NCBI GenBank assembly: GCA_000063505.1
Contig: CT971583.1
Location: 372,001 to 436,000 of the forward strand
Source: Synechococcus sp. WH 7803
GTDB lineage: Bacteria; Cyanobacteriota; Cyanobacteriia; PCC-6307; Cyanobiaceae
Length of the DNA: 64,000 bases
Direction: 5' to 3'
Part shown: piece by piece, positions 51,901 through 59,924 of the stretch
Layout: every line of letters starts with the position of its first letter
Numbering within the stretch: the stretch's first letter is position 1
Made by a program: the position numbers and the translations under genes
The notes under the pieces: model-generated
The model's input: the letters and a program-made list of their open reading frames with translations, nothing else
The model's database searches: none
Told to the model about the DNA's origin: nothing

Positions 51901-52078
51901 CCACCTCTGGGCTTGCAGCCGGGAAGGTGGCGCTCACGCTGACGCGTGTTGGGGCCAGTTGGGGAAGGTCTTCCAGTCCGAGTCCTACCAAGGCCACGGT
52001 CCCTGCCAGCAGCACGAGCAGGCTGCAGACGATGGTGAAAACAGGCCGCCGCAGAAACGGCTGGGAAATGGACCGCAA
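48941..52078 (-). CDS. RND family efflux transporter (HAE1 type)
   Basis: A 1045-residue AcrB-like proton-driven pump. It has the twelve-helix layout with two large periplasmic loops and the TM4 proton-relay segment GIVVDDAIVVSEDI, whose Asp pair is intact. Other family signatures include SQPFLRRPVFTIV at the start and FLPVLLIPGSIGRLYQPIALAISGA. Such pumps export lipophilic toxins, organic acids or drugs. No periplasmic adaptor (MFP) gene is adjacent: upstream is only the psaL terminator and psaL. It presumably uses an adaptor encoded elsewhere. Confidence 0.93.
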   Translation of the reverse strand: MRSISQPFLRRPVFTIVCSLLVLLAGTVALVGLGLEDLPQLAPTRVSVSATFPAASPEVVEQSVTAVLEKQLNGLEGLESMTSSSRQGGASLSLRFQSGDPELNAIKVQNEVNLASRRLPQAVTRQGLNVNRSTDDLLLILGFSAPPGLYEPIFIGGWLDQNLREALRAVPGVGDIRVFGSSELAFRLWLDPNRLEQFNLSTNDVTAALAEQNVLAAVGSLGEAPAPAGQLFSLPIDAEGRLRNRADFEAMVVKRTEAGGLVRLKDVGRVQLGQRSYGSSTLNLEGNSSVAVGIFQRDGANALEVSGAVMEALKRLESSFPPSLSMQVIVDVAETVQANLDRTTGTLRDAVVLVLVVLVLFLGRWRLALIPGIAVPVALIGSLVVVRLSGSNLNSLILFGLVLATGIVVDDAIVVSEDIAGRIEDGAEPQGAAEDAMAELAGAVVATSLVLAAVFLPVLLIPGSIGRLYQPIALAISGAILFSTFNALTFTPMACARVLSSGSGRLPGPVKRISQRLRQGMRRLQSWYGQALALWLPRGRIVLGLILTGLMLTGIGLATIPTSFIPDEDQGQVRGYFTLPEGASLERTEAVMERIRQVIAEEPLIRSGNFYAGRSFGQSGEDRGAFYLRLAPLKERSGRENSSEAVKKRLNKALQRQITDARVIVTTPPTVRGFSSESGLQMQLLDRSGGQLSLQEFETQAQRFIRAAQGSGRFQRVSTRFDASSPRWRLEIDRTQMAALDLPVGPTLRDIGTAIGGRYIDDTFEGGQIRSIYVQLEGSDRSTPDDLTSLMVRNRSGELVSVANVARLKRDSGANSITHYNQNRSISIIAVPTDAVSSGQAIDLLQALSDRTGGSNLALTFTGLAKEETRAESVSWVLFALGLTVVYLLLAGLYESFLDPLIILLTVPMALLGALIGLKLRGLTLDVYAQMGLLVLVSLAAKNGILIVEFANQRLEQGIPLFDAIEEAAINRMRPILLTAVTSLAGFLPLLLASGSGSASRISIGTVVFSGLLVSTLLSLFVIPAIYLQLKRWRGVGPAMPELDG

Positions 52079-52120
52079 GGCCGCAGTGGCTCAGGAGCGC
52101 CAAGATCCTGACAGCAGAAA

Positions 52121-52153
52121 GCCCCGAATGCGCCATTCAGGAGCATTCGGGGC
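52121..52153 (-). terminator. Rho-independent terminator of psaL
   Basis: An 11-bp perfect stem (GCCCCGAATGC / GCATTCGGGGC) with an 11-base loop, followed on the minus strand by TTTCTG. It lies 35 bases after the psaL stop. Confidence 0.82.
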
Positions 52154-52188
52154 TTGATGGTGTTGAAAGAAGGTCCGGTGCAACCGGA

Positions 52189-52680
52189 TCAGTTCACACT
52201 CCAAACACCGCCGGCGATATTCACGAGAGGGGCGACGAGCGCGGTGCCGGTGAGGAACCAGGCGAATGCAGCGCCACCACAGCCTCCCAGCCAGAAGCCA
52301 CTGGCAAACTCAGCCCAACCAGCTTTGGTGAACAGGTCGGCGGGAGGATTGTCGATTGTGGCGTCAGCAGGCTGCACGTTGGGGCCATTGCCTGCGGTTC
52401 CGTAGATGGAGAGACACACCGTCAGGATGGAAACCAGGCCAATGGTGGCCAGCAATCCAGCGGTGGTGGAGTATTCGGTGAGTCGCAGGGGGCCGCAGAT
52501 CGTGAACGGGCCGTACAGGAAAAAGCCATGAGCCATGCCCACTTCCAAGCCACAACGGTTGGGAGAGAGGGCTGGTCTGTAGGCAGGAAGTGCGTTGAGG
52601 AAGGCCTTGGTGAAATAACTGCTGTTCACCGGAGTGGCCAGGTTGCCGACGGTGGGGTCGGCCACGGGGGTCACGGTCAT
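52189..52680 (-). CDS. psaL: Photosystem I subunit XI (PsaL)
   Basis: PsaL is the trimerisation subunit of photosystem I. The 163-residue protein has the conserved [25 protein letters not shown], followed by three membrane helices and the C-terminal [21 protein letters not shown]. Start ATG with a short hydrophilic N-terminus. psaI lies 58 bases upstream on the same strand, so psaI-psaL are likely co-transcribed, as in other cyanobacteria. Confidence 0.97.
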   Translation of the reverse strand: MTVTPVADPTVGNLATPVNSSYFTKAFLNALPAYRPALSPNRCGLEVGMAHGFFLYGPFTICGPLRLTEYSTTAGLLATIGLVSILTVCLSIYGTAGNGPNVQPADATIDNPPADLFTKAGWAEFASGFWLGGCGGAAFAWFLTGTALVAPLVNIAGGVWSVN

Positions 52681-52738
52681 GGAATGGAAAGCGATTGAGG
52701 TGCGGAGCGCTGAAGCGGTCTGAAGGGCACGCGGCCGA

Positions 52739-52855
52739 TCAATCAGTGGCTTCGATCACGTTGAAAAGCAGAGCCATGGCCACAGCTGGGCCCATGATCC
52801 CCACGAGGGGAACGAACACTGAGGGCATCCAGGCAGCGACAAATTCTCCGGTCAT
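52739..52855 (-). CDS. psaI: Photosystem I subunit VIII (PsaI)
   Basis: A 38-residue single-helix membrane protein of photosystem I. The sequence [18 protein letters not shown], then [13 protein letters not shown], is the PsaI signature. I use the ATG at 52855; a longer frame adds a non-homologous start. It stabilises PsaL association. Its position just upstream of psaL agrees with the identification. Confidence 0.95.
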   Translation of the reverse strand: MTGEFVAAWMPSVFVPLVGIMGPAVAMALLFNVIEATD

Positions 52856-52969
52856 GGCAGCGGCCAAAAGGTCCGCCAGTACTGTAGTGAGCGCCTTTCT
52901 TTCGGTCTCGTGCCGATGGCATCGGCGACATAAAAGTTCAATCCACACGGCGTCCGTCGCTCAAGCTCC

Positions 52970-53470
52970 ATGACTCAGCTCCTCGCCGGTAGTGCAGCGT
53001 TCGTGCTGGTGGCTGTGCTCTGGCTGCTTGGACGTCGTCCGAGCAAAACGTTGCTGCGCAGCACCGACGCGGGCTCAGTGGCTGCGATCAACAGGGCCCA
53101 GCTCGGCCTTGTGCAAAGCGATGACTCAGCCTTGCCTGAGTCTTCCCTCGACGCCACGGCCGAAATTTCGGAGGCTGCTCCAGCTCCGGTGTTTTCACGG
53201 CCAGTGGGAACAGCTGCGCGCCTCGCTCTGACGAAGGAGCTGTGCCGGGCCATGGATCAGGGCGGGCCGGACGAGCGTTTGCTCGCCGTTGAACGTGCAG
53301 GGCTCTGGGGACATCGCTCCGTTTTGTCTGTGCTTCGCCGGGGCCTGCGCGATTCGGATCGGCGCGTTGTTTTAGCCGCCGCCGCCGGTCTCGAGCGCCA
53401 GCGTGGTGCAACCCGTCCGAGCCCGTCTCAGCAGGCCCGCCCTCCGCGCAATGTGGCCCGTATGCGGTAA
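52970..53470 (+). CDS. Hypothetical membrane-anchored HEAT-like protein
   Basis: 166 residues, not recognised. A membrane segment at about 4-21 (LLAGSAAFVLVAVLWLLG) is followed by a Ser/Ala-rich linker. A helical stretch ELCRAMDQGGPDERLLAVERAGLWGH..LSVLRRGLRDSDRRVVLAAAAGL follows and looks like one or two HEAT-type repeats. The C-terminus is basic. It overlaps the convergent glycosyltransferase by 43 bases. Divergent from psaI. Confidence 0.65.
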   Translation: MTQLLAGSAAFVLVAVLWLLGRRPSKTLLRSTDAGSVAAINRAQLGLVQSDDSALPESSLDATAEISEAAPAPVFSRPVGTAARLALTKELCRAMDQGGPDERLLAVERAGLWGHRSVLSVLRRGLRDSDRRVVLAAAAGLERQRGATRPSPSQQARPPRNVARMR

Positions 53471-54387
53471 ATCGGCCTCCCCTGGCTTTCGTGATACGTG
53501 CGAATCAGCAGTTCTGCCAGTAGCCCGAAGCAGAACAGCTGGATGCCGGCCAACCCGAGCACCACCGCCAGGATCAGCAAGGGTCGTGTGCCGATGTCGT
53601 CACCCATCAGCTTGATCGCCAGCAGGTAGGAGCTGGCAATCAGGCTGAGGAGAATGGCGATCAGACCACCAAAGCCGAAGACATACATCGGGCGCGTCAG
53701 AAACCGCTTCATGAACCACACCGTGAGCAGGTCCATGAGCACTCGGAAGGTGCGGTCAATGCCGTATTTGCTTGTGCCGTACTGGCGGGCCCGGTGGTTC
53801 ACCTTCACTTCGGTGATGCGTGCCCCTTCGATGAAGGCCAGTGCCGGCAGGAACCTGTGCAGCTCCCCGTACAGACGCATGTCGGCGAGCACATCGCGGT
53901 CGTAGGCCTTGAGTGAACAGCCGTAGTCATGCAGGCGCACACCCGTGACGCGCCCGATGATCCGGTTGGCAATGCGGGACGGAAGCTTGCGTTGCAGTTC
54001 GGCATCCTGGCGGTCGTGACGCCAGCCACTCACCAGGTCGAAGCCCTCGCGTTGCTTGGCAAGCAGGAGGGGAATATCAGCGGGATCGTTCTGAAGATCG
54101 CCATCGAGGCTCACGATCACCTTGCCTTGCGCCACGTCGAAACCCGCGGCCATCGCTGCCGTCTGGCCGTAGTTCTTGCGCAGAAGTACGCCCACCAGCT
54201 CCGGCACGTCCGCGCTGATCCGTTCCAGAACAGCAGCCGTTGCATCGGTCGACCCATCGTTGACCAACACCAGTTCAAAGTGTTCACCGGTCGGACGCAG
54301 TGCGCTGAGGAGCTGCTCAACCAGTTCCGGCAGGCTCTCCTCCTCGTTGTAGAGCGGCACCACGACCGAGAGGTCAAGCCCTGCCAT
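53428..54387 (-). CDS. Family 2 glycosyltransferase (bactoprenol/dolichol-phosphate type)
   Basis: A 319-residue GT2 enzyme. It starts DLSVVVPLYNEEESLPELV and has the acidic metal-binding motif SLDGDLQNDP, and later GCSLKAYDRDVLADM. Two C-terminal membrane segments (VFGFGGLIAILLSLIASSYLLA and LLILAVVLGLAGIQLFCFGLL) resemble polyprenyl-phosphate glycosyltransferases that feed O-antigen or wall glycan modification. ATG at 54387. Its convergent 3' overlap is with the HEAT-like gene. Confidence 0.88.
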   Translation of the reverse strand: MAGLDLSVVVPLYNEEESLPELVEQLLSALRPTGEHFELVLVNDGSTDATAAVLERISADVPELVGVLLRKNYGQTAAMAAGFDVAQGKVIVSLDGDLQNDPADIPLLLAKQREGFDLVSGWRHDRQDAELQRKLPSRIANRIIGRVTGVRLHDYGCSLKAYDRDVLADMRLYGELHRFLPALAFIEGARITEVKVNHRARQYGTSKYGIDRTFRVLMDLLTVWFMKRFLTRPMYVFGFGGLIAILLSLIASSYLLAIKLMGDDIGTRPLLILAVVLGLAGIQLFCFGLLAELLIRTYHESQGRPIYRIRATLRGGRAC

Positions 54388-54459
54388 GGGGATCAAGCGC
54401 ATATCGCAGCAACTTAATCGGCGCTTGGATCGCCGTAGCCTGTGGCCCTAGGCCTGGGA

Positions 54460-55113
54460 TTACCAGGACCGATAACGGCGGTAGATCGTTCGTGTCCCGA
54501 GTTGAACCGTTTTGCCGTTGGGACAGACCCCTTCGCGCGTCACCTTGTAGTACCCGGCCCGGCATTGACTGAGAGGAGTTCGGGAATAGGAATACTTCTC
54601 CCCAGGGCAGTAGGCGTCTTCATTGATCGAGCGGAAATCCCTGTAGCGCTCACGATCGTCTGTGTTCACCATCAGCACGGCCTGTCCTGCTGCAGGACTC
54701 CCTTCTGAACTGGCACCTGTCACCTTCCAGCGAAACCTGTTCTCTCCCGGACGTACGGACAGGAAACTGCCGTGTTGACGCGTGCCAAGACTGATGGAAA
54801 AGCTTTCAGAGCTTCTGCGTCCTTCACCGTATTCCCTATTGGTGAAGCCACCCGTGCGTCGATTGCGGATCACGATTCGCTGCTTCGCCGCTGGCGGGGT
54901 CGATGCCAGAAAGCGGATGCCCTTGATCGGTGTCACGCTCTCCCCCGGGCAATCCCCCCTGTAAATCGTGCGCACGAGCGTGAGCTCCTCAACGGGCTGG
55001 CTGCCCTGGAGAAACTCGCCGCTGGAGCCATCCGTGCTGAAAGGGTTGCGCTCAGGCGTTCCTGGATCCCATTGCGCGATCAGGGTGCCGGCCAGCAGGG
55101 AAAGGGGGTCCAT
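54460..55113 (-). CDS. Cysteine-containing hypothetical protein
   Basis: 217 residues, not recognised. The N-terminus is short and slightly hydrophobic (MDPLSLLAGTLIAQW). Two similar segments, RTIYRGDCPGESVTP and DAYCPGEKYSYSRTPLSQC, suggest an internal duplication, and the C-terminus contains EGVCPNGKTVQLGTRTIYRRY. The Cys pattern and basic residues suit an exported disulfide-bonded protein, which is inference. It lies between the GT2 gene and the NlpC/P60 gene, all on the minus strand. Confidence 0.6.
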   Translation of the reverse strand: MDPLSLLAGTLIAQWDPGTPERNPFSTDGSSGEFLQGSQPVEELTLVRTIYRGDCPGESVTPIKGIRFLASTPPAAKQRIVIRNRRTGGFTNREYGEGRRSSESFSISLGTRQHGSFLSVRPGENRFRWKVTGASSEGSPAAGQAVLMVNTDDRERYRDFRSINEDAYCPGEKYSYSRTPLSQCRAGYYKVTREGVCPNGKTVQLGTRTIYRRYRSW

Positions 55114-55164
55114 CGCTTGGGGTCAAGGACTGTCATTTTGCTGTTTGGCAACCCCTGCCGCTGA

Positions 55165-55905
55165 TCAGGGCAGGGTGGTGCCGTCATGACATCGCATGAT
55201 CCGACCAGCCCCCCGTAGTTCGGCTCTGTAATGGCTGGCCACAGGGTGTCGGTCGCTGGGATGGAGGCTGTCGATGCCGATGCCATTGCGTCCATGCTCC
55301 CGCCCTGAACTGTGCATGTAGCGGCCGCGCTCGAGGTGAATCGCCACGTGCGTACAACGTTGCGGTCGCCCGAAAAAGATCAGATCACCCGGTCGCAGCA
55401 GTTGGTCATTCCCTGGCCGAACAGCGACGGGTTCGCAGAAGCGTTCCTGTTGATAAGCGTCTCTGGGAAGCCAGATGCCGGCACTGGCGAAGGCACACTG
55501 CACCAGCCCCGAACAGTCGAGATCAGGGCCCAGCGTTCCGCCCCAGAGGTAGTCATTCGGGCGGGCGGCGGCAACCTTGAGCCATGCGAGCACTGCAGGA
55601 ATCCGCGCCGCGATGGCGTCACTGCTCATCAGTCGAGGCCGGGGAGGCGTCGTTGTGCGCGCCTGTCCGGCGAGATCGGCCACGTTCAGCCAGCAGGGGT
55701 AGCCGTCCTCGAGCAATTGCACGCGGATGCGGGTGGTGCCGAGCTTGTTCACAGGGGTGATCACGCGGAAGCAGCGGCCCGCCGCTGCCTGGGTTGCCAG
55801 ACCTTCCCCGCGGCTACGGGCGTACCCGTTGAGGTCTTTGAGGAGTTGCCAGCAGCTCCCGGGAGTGATCAGATCTGGAGTCAACGGAGTGCCTAGGGTC
55901 GGCAT
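55165..55905 (-). CDS. NlpC/P60 family peptidoglycan hydrolase
   Basis: 246 residues. The C-terminal half has the catalytic DCSGLVQCAFASAG with the nucleophilic Cys, then HVAIHLERGRYMHSSG with the catalytic His, as in gamma-D-glutamyl-diaminopimelate endopeptidases. The N-terminal half resembles an SH3b-type wall-binding domain (VITPVNKLGTTRIRVQLLEDGYPCWLN). No signal peptide is obvious. ATG at 55905. It starts 17 bases from the divergent beta-lactamase-like gene. Confidence 0.87.
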   Translation of the reverse strand: MPTLGTPLTPDLITPGSCWQLLKDLNGYARSRGEGLATQAAAGRCFRVITPVNKLGTTRIRVQLLEDGYPCWLNVADLAGQARTTTPPRPRLMSSDAIAARIPAVLAWLKVAAARPNDYLWGGTLGPDLDCSGLVQCAFASAGIWLPRDAYQQERFCEPVAVRPGNDQLLRPGDLIFFGRPQRCTHVAIHLERGRYMHSSGREHGRNGIGIDSLHPSDRHPVASHYRAELRGAGRIMRCHDGTTLP

Positions 55906-55922
55906 TGACTGAAGCCAGTGCC

Positions 55923-56822
55923 ATGGCGTTCTACCGCCCCGAGCCGACGATGCAGGAGCATTTAGCTGCTCTGATCGATCGGCTCGCCGCCGATGGACGA
56001 CCGGGGCTGCATGAGCGAATGGCTGTGACCTGGGTGCGATACGACCAGGCATCGCCAGCGACGGGGAGCGGCTCTGGAGCGTCTTGGGCGGATCAGAAGC
56101 TCATGTATCCCGCCAGCGTGGTGAAGCTGATTTATGCGGTGGCCTCAGAACACTGGCTGGAAAGGGATGTGCTTCCAGACAGTGAGGAATTGCGTCGCGC
56201 TTTGCTCGACATGCTGGCTGACTCCAGCAACGATGCCACTGGATTGATTGTGGACTTACTGACCGGCACCACCAGCGGACCCGCCTTGCGTTCTCCAGCC
56301 TGGGAGCAGTGGCAGCATCAGCGCCTGGTTGTGAACCGGTGGCTCAGGGATTTTGGATGGCCCGAGCTGGAGCGGGTGAACTGTTGCCAGAAAACCTGGG
56401 GAGAGGGGCCCTATGGCCGCGAGAAGGCGTTTTATGGAGAGACCAATGCCAATCGCAACGCCTTGAGCACGGCAGCGGTAGCACGCATGCTGGAAGCGGT
56501 GATGACGGATGGTGTGCTGTCGCCACCGGCTTGTCAGCGACTGCGCACCCGCCTGCTCCGCTCTCTGGATCAGAAGGTGAGGGCGGCAGACCCGGAAAAT
56601 CAGGTGGACGGATTTCTCGGTGCCGGTTTGCCTGCAGGCAGCACCCTTTGGAGCAAGGCCGGTTGGATGAGCCAAGCGCGCCACGATGCCGCCTGGTGGG
56701 CGTTCGGTGATGAAGCCCCACACCTGTTGGTGGTGTTCACCGAAGGTGCTGAGTTGGCGAATGATGCGTCTTTGCTGCCCGCAATGGCCAGCGATCTGGC
56801 GCGTTTCGCGACCAGCGACTGA
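55923..56822 (+). CDS. Class A beta-lactamase-like serine hydrolase
   Basis: 299 residues of the penicillin-recognising fold. The active-site motif SVVK (YPASVVKLIYAV) is near residue 66, the SxN motif is SSNDATG, and the third is SKAG at LWSKAGWM in place of KTG. The Ser-Xaa-Xaa-Lys tetrad is intact. It could be a true beta-lactamase, a DD-peptidase-like enzyme or an esterase; no signal peptide is clear. ATG at 55923. Divergent from the NlpC/P60 gene, suggesting paired wall metabolism. Confidence 0.78.
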   Translation: MAFYRPEPTMQEHLAALIDRLAADGRPGLHERMAVTWVRYDQASPATGSGSGASWADQKLMYPASVVKLIYAVASEHWLERDVLPDSEELRRALLDMLADSSNDATGLIVDLLTGTTSGPALRSPAWEQWQHQRLVVNRWLRDFGWPELERVNCCQKTWGEGPYGREKAFYGETNANRNALSTAAVARMLEAVMTDGVLSPPACQRLRTRLLRSLDQKVRAADPENQVDGFLGAGLPAGSTLWSKAGWMSQARHDAAWWAFGDEAPHLLVVFTEGAELANDASLLPAMASDLARFATSD

Positions 56823-56837
56823 TCCGATTCAATTCAA

Positions 56838-56926
56838 CGGAGAGGGAGGGATTCGAACCCTCGACAGAAGTTGCCTCCTGTAACTCCTTAGCAGGGAGCC
56901 GCTTTCAACCACTCAGCCACCTCTCC
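56838..56926 (-). tRNA. tRNA-Ser (anticodon GCT)
   Basis: 89 bases on the minus strand with acceptor GGAGAGG / CCTCTCC and discriminator G, the long variable arm typical of tRNA-Ser, anticodon loop CTGCTAA reading GCT and T-loop TTCGAAT. No CCA is encoded. Confidence 0.96.
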
Positions 56927-56960
56927 AGCGGCCCGCCCACCCTATCAAGAGGTCGACCCC

Positions 56961-58142
56961 TCAGACCACCAGGCGGGGCAGCCGATGCTTGAAGCTGCAG
57001 AGCACTTCCCAGGGGATCGAATCGGACAGCTCGGCCCAGTCCTGGGGATGAATCACCGCGTCACCGTCCGAACCGAGCAGGGTGACCACATCACCCACAT
57101 CCAAGGTTGGGTGGTCGGTGGCGTCCACCATCAGTTGGTCCATGGTGATTGCCCCCACCTGCGGAAGGCGTCGGCCGGCGTGGAGCACTGCAATCTGCCC
57201 TGAGAGACAGCGGCTCACACCATCGGCGTAGCCGATGCCCACCACGGCCAGTCGGCTGGGACGGCTGGTGACGAAACGGTGCCCGTAACTCACGCCCACT
57301 CCCGCAGGCACATCGCGGATCAGGCTCACGCGCGCCTTCACCCCCATGGCCGGTTCCAACGGCACGGTCTGGTTCAGGTGCTCGCTGGGTGCATGGCCGT
57401 AGAGCGCTAGCCCCACACGCACCTGGTCGTGGTGAAGGGAACGATCGCGAAGCGTCCCTGCTGAATTGGCGAGATGGAATTGGAGGTTGTCGCTGCGATG
57501 GGCGCGCGTGACGGCCTCAAAGCGCTCCTGTTGCAAGCGGGTGATGCGCTCTGCATCCCCCGAGGGTCCGCCATCGGCTAGGGCCAAGTGGCTATACACG
57601 CCACGGAGAATCAGCTGGTCAAGTTGCTGGATCGCCTGGGTGAGACGGCTGCCGTCCTGCCAATCGCATCCGAGGCGAGTCATGCCGGTGTCGAGCTTGA
57701 GCTGAACGGCGAAGCGTCGACCACTGCCACTGGCCAGGTTTTGGCAGAGCAGAGCTTCACGCATGCTGCTCAGCGTGGGCATCAGCTGCCAGTGCAGGCA
57801 AGCCCGCAGATCCTCCACCTGAATCAGATTGCCGAGGACCAGCACAGGAAGTTCGAGCCCTGCGCGGCGCAGCTCAATTCCTTCTTGAAGAGTGGCCACG
57901 CCAAGGCTGGTGGCGCCTCCACAAATGGCGGCTCTGGCGACGGTCTCAGCACCGTGTCCGTAGCCGTCGGCTTTGACGACGGCCATCAGGGCACAGCCGG
58001 GGGCCAGAAGTTGTCTCAGCGCGCGGGCATTGCTTTCAACAGCCTGAGCGGAGACCTCCATCCAAGCCCGCTGACGGGGGTCGCTCCCGTTCTGGTGCTC
58101 GAGCCCTGCAGATTGTGGGTTGTCGACGAACAGGTCGGACAT
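56961..58142 (-). CDS. alr: Alanine racemase
   Basis: Alr makes D-alanine for peptidoglycan from L-alanine. The 393-residue fold-type III PLP enzyme has the PLP lysine at 57 in AVVKADGYGHG, and the tyrosine of the racemase pair in VSYGHRFVTS near residue 280. VKARVSLIRDVPAG precedes it and a C-terminal beta domain follows. Length is normal. The HNH gene is divergent, starting 72 bases upstream. Confidence 0.94.
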   Translation of the reverse strand: MSDLFVDNPQSAGLEHQNGSDPRQRAWMEVSAQAVESNARALRQLLAPGCALMAVVKADGYGHGAETVARAAICGGATSLGVATLQEGIELRRAGLELPVLVLGNLIQVEDLRACLHWQLMPTLSSMREALLCQNLASGSGRRFAVQLKLDTGMTRLGCDWQDGSRLTQAIQQLDQLILRGVYSHLALADGGPSGDAERITRLQQERFEAVTRAHRSDNLQFHLANSAGTLRDRSLHHDQVRVGLALYGHAPSEHLNQTVPLEPAMGVKARVSLIRDVPAGVGVSYGHRFVTSRPSRLAVVGIGYADGVSRCLSGQIAVLHAGRRLPQVGAITMDQLMVDATDHPTLDVGDVVTLLGSDGDAVIHPQDWAELSDSIPWEVLCSFKHRLPRLVV

Positions 58143-58214
58143 GGCTCGAGGTAGTGAGGGTCACAAAGCGTTGGTTGTGACCCCGATAGCATGACGTTTA
58201 ATCTGGGAGCTGGC

Positions 58215-58712
58215 ATGAGCCAGGTTCTCGTTCTCAATGCGTCATACGAGCCCCTGAATATCACCACCTGGCGTCGGGCTCTGGTGATGATGCTGAAGGG
58301 AAAGGCCGAGAGCCTTGAACACGACCCAGAACGGCTTGTGCGCCGTGACCTGCATGTCCCGACCGTGATCCGGTTGCGCCAATTCGTGCGCGTTCCCTTC
58401 CGTCAGGTCCCTTTGACGCGTCGCAATGTGTTCCAGAGAGACAATCACACCTGTCAGTACTGCGGTGCCAAGGAAAATCTCTCGATCGACCATGTGATGC
58501 CGCGCAGTCGTGGCGGTGGCGACAGCTGGGACAACGTCACAACAGCTTGCATGCGCTGCAATGTGCGCAAGGGAAATCGCACGCCCCAGGAGGCGGCCAT
58601 GCCATTACGGAGAGTGCCAAGACGACCACTCAGCAGTCTCAGCTTTGATGCCGTGCGTCAGATCGATTCTGGTCGGCACACTGAGTGGGCCAAATATGTG
58701 ATCGGCGCCTAA
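58215..58712 (+). CDS. HNH endonuclease
   Basis: 165 residues. The central HNH motif has CQYCGAKENLSIDHVMPRSRGG and NVTTACMRCNVRKGNRTP: two CxxC pairs bind zinc and the His-Asn-His residues form the nuclease site. The N-terminal ~85 residues (SQVLVLNASYEPLNIT) are conserved in cyanobacterial members. Stand-alone HNH proteins of this kind are widespread in cyanobacteria, and their target is unclear. ATG at 58215 is chosen because MSQVLVLNAS is the family start. Convergent with prfA, 1 base apart. Confidence 0.86.
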   Translation: MSQVLVLNASYEPLNITTWRRALVMMLKGKAESLEHDPERLVRRDLHVPTVIRLRQFVRVPFRQVPLTRRNVFQRDNHTCQYCGAKENLSIDHVMPRSRGGGDSWDNVTTACMRCNVRKGNRTPQEAAMPLRRVPRRPLSSLSFDAVRQIDSGRHTEWAKYVIGA

Positions 58713-58713
58713 G

Positions 58714-59811
58714 TCAGTCGTCGGATTGACGACTGAGTGCCTCCAGCTTGCTGCGTTGTTCCTCGGCGATACAAGCGCCGATCACATCCTCCATTTGCCC
58801 CTGGAGCACGGGGTCGAGGCTGAAATTGCGGCCGAGGCGGTGATCTGTGACCCTGTTGTCTTTGGCGTTGTAAGTGCGAATCTTTTCGCTTCGATCACCT
58901 GTGCCCACCTGAGCACGCCGGGCGGAGCTTTCCCGGGCGTTGGCTTCTGCGAGCTGGCGTTCGTAGAGTTTGGCCCGCAGAATCTCCATCGCCCGCTCCC
59001 GGTTCTGAAGCTGAGACCGTTCCTGGGTGCAGAACACCCGGATTCCGCTGGGGCGATGCATCAGATCGACGGCGGTTTCAACTTTGTTGACGTTCTGGCC
59101 TCCGGCTCCGCCGGAGCGTGCTGTGCTGATCTCTAAATCGGCGGGTTCGATTTGCACTTCGACGGGGTCGGCCTCGGGCATGACGGCCACGGTGGCTGTG
59201 GATGTGTGAACGCGTCCTTGCGATTCCGTCGCGGGCACCCGTTGCACCCGGTGCACACCAGCTTCAAATTTCAGTTCGCTGAACACTGACTCTCCTTTGA
59301 CCGAGAGGATCAGCTCTTTGAAGCCTCCAAGATCGGCCTCACTCGCACTGACTGGTTGAACCGTCCAGCCGCGCCGGCTGCTGAAGCGTTCATACATGCG
59401 TGCCAGATCACCAGCCCAGAGACAGGCTTCATCGCCACCGGCTCCGGCACGAATCTCCAGCATCACACTGCGTTCATCACGGGGATCTCTGGGCAGCAGG
59501 GCCAGGGTGAGCCGCTCAATCAACGCCTCATGGCGGATGTCCAGTTCGTCCAGCTCCAGTTGAGCAAGGTGGGCCATCTCCTCGTCACCACGGCTATCGC
59601 GCAGGAGCTCTCTGGCCTGTTCCCGCTCGGACTGCACCGCTTGCAGGCTGGCGTAATCGTTCACCAGGGGTTCGAGCCTGGAGCGCTCCCGGGCGATTGA
59701 CTGCAGACGCGTGGGATCGGAGGCCACGTCTGGATCCGCCAATTGGCGTTCCAGGTTGTGGAAACTGCTGCGGGCCGCCTCAAGGCGACTGATCAAGGTT
59801 GATGGATCCAT
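58714..59811 (-). CDS. prfA: Peptide chain release factor 1
   Basis: RF1 terminates translation at UAA and UAG. The 365-residue protein has the stop-codon recognition region with the PAT tripeptide in RVPATESQG and the peptidyl-tRNA hydrolysis motif GGQ in [14 protein letters not shown] use the ATG at 59811 ([13 protein letters not shown]); the frame extends further upstream without family similarity. It lies 113 bases after rpmE, past a terminator, so it has its own promoter. Confidence 0.95.
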   Translation of the reverse strand: MDPSTLISRLEAARSSFHNLERQLADPDVASDPTRLQSIARERSRLEPLVNDYASLQAVQSEREQARELLRDSRGDEEMAHLAQLELDELDIRHEALIERLTLALLPRDPRDERSVMLEIRAGAGGDEACLWAGDLARMYERFSSRRGWTVQPVSASEADLGGFKELILSVKGESVFSELKFEAGVHRVQRVPATESQGRVHTSTATVAVMPEADPVEVQIEPADLEISTARSGGAGGQNVNKVETAVDLMHRPSGIRVFCTQERSQLQNRERAMEILRAKLYERQLAEANARESSARRAQVGTGDRSEKIRTYNAKDNRVTDHRLGRNFSLDPVLQGQMEDVIGACIAEEQRSKLEALSRQSDD

Positions 59812-59868
59812 TCCCTCAGACACGGGGTTGATGCCTGTCTGCAAAGCACGACGCTGGATCAACAAAAA

Positions 59869-59905
59869 CCCCCGAAAGCAGAGCTTTGTCTGCCTTCGGG
59901 GGGGT
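59869..59905 (-). terminator. Rho-independent terminator after rpmE
   Basis: The minus strand shows a long GC-rich stem (CCCCCGAAGGCAGA / TCTGCTTTCGGGGG with a small mismatch) followed by TTTTTG. It closes the ribosomal operon. Confidence 0.85.
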
Positions 59906-59924
59906 GTTCATGGCCAGGCCGTGA

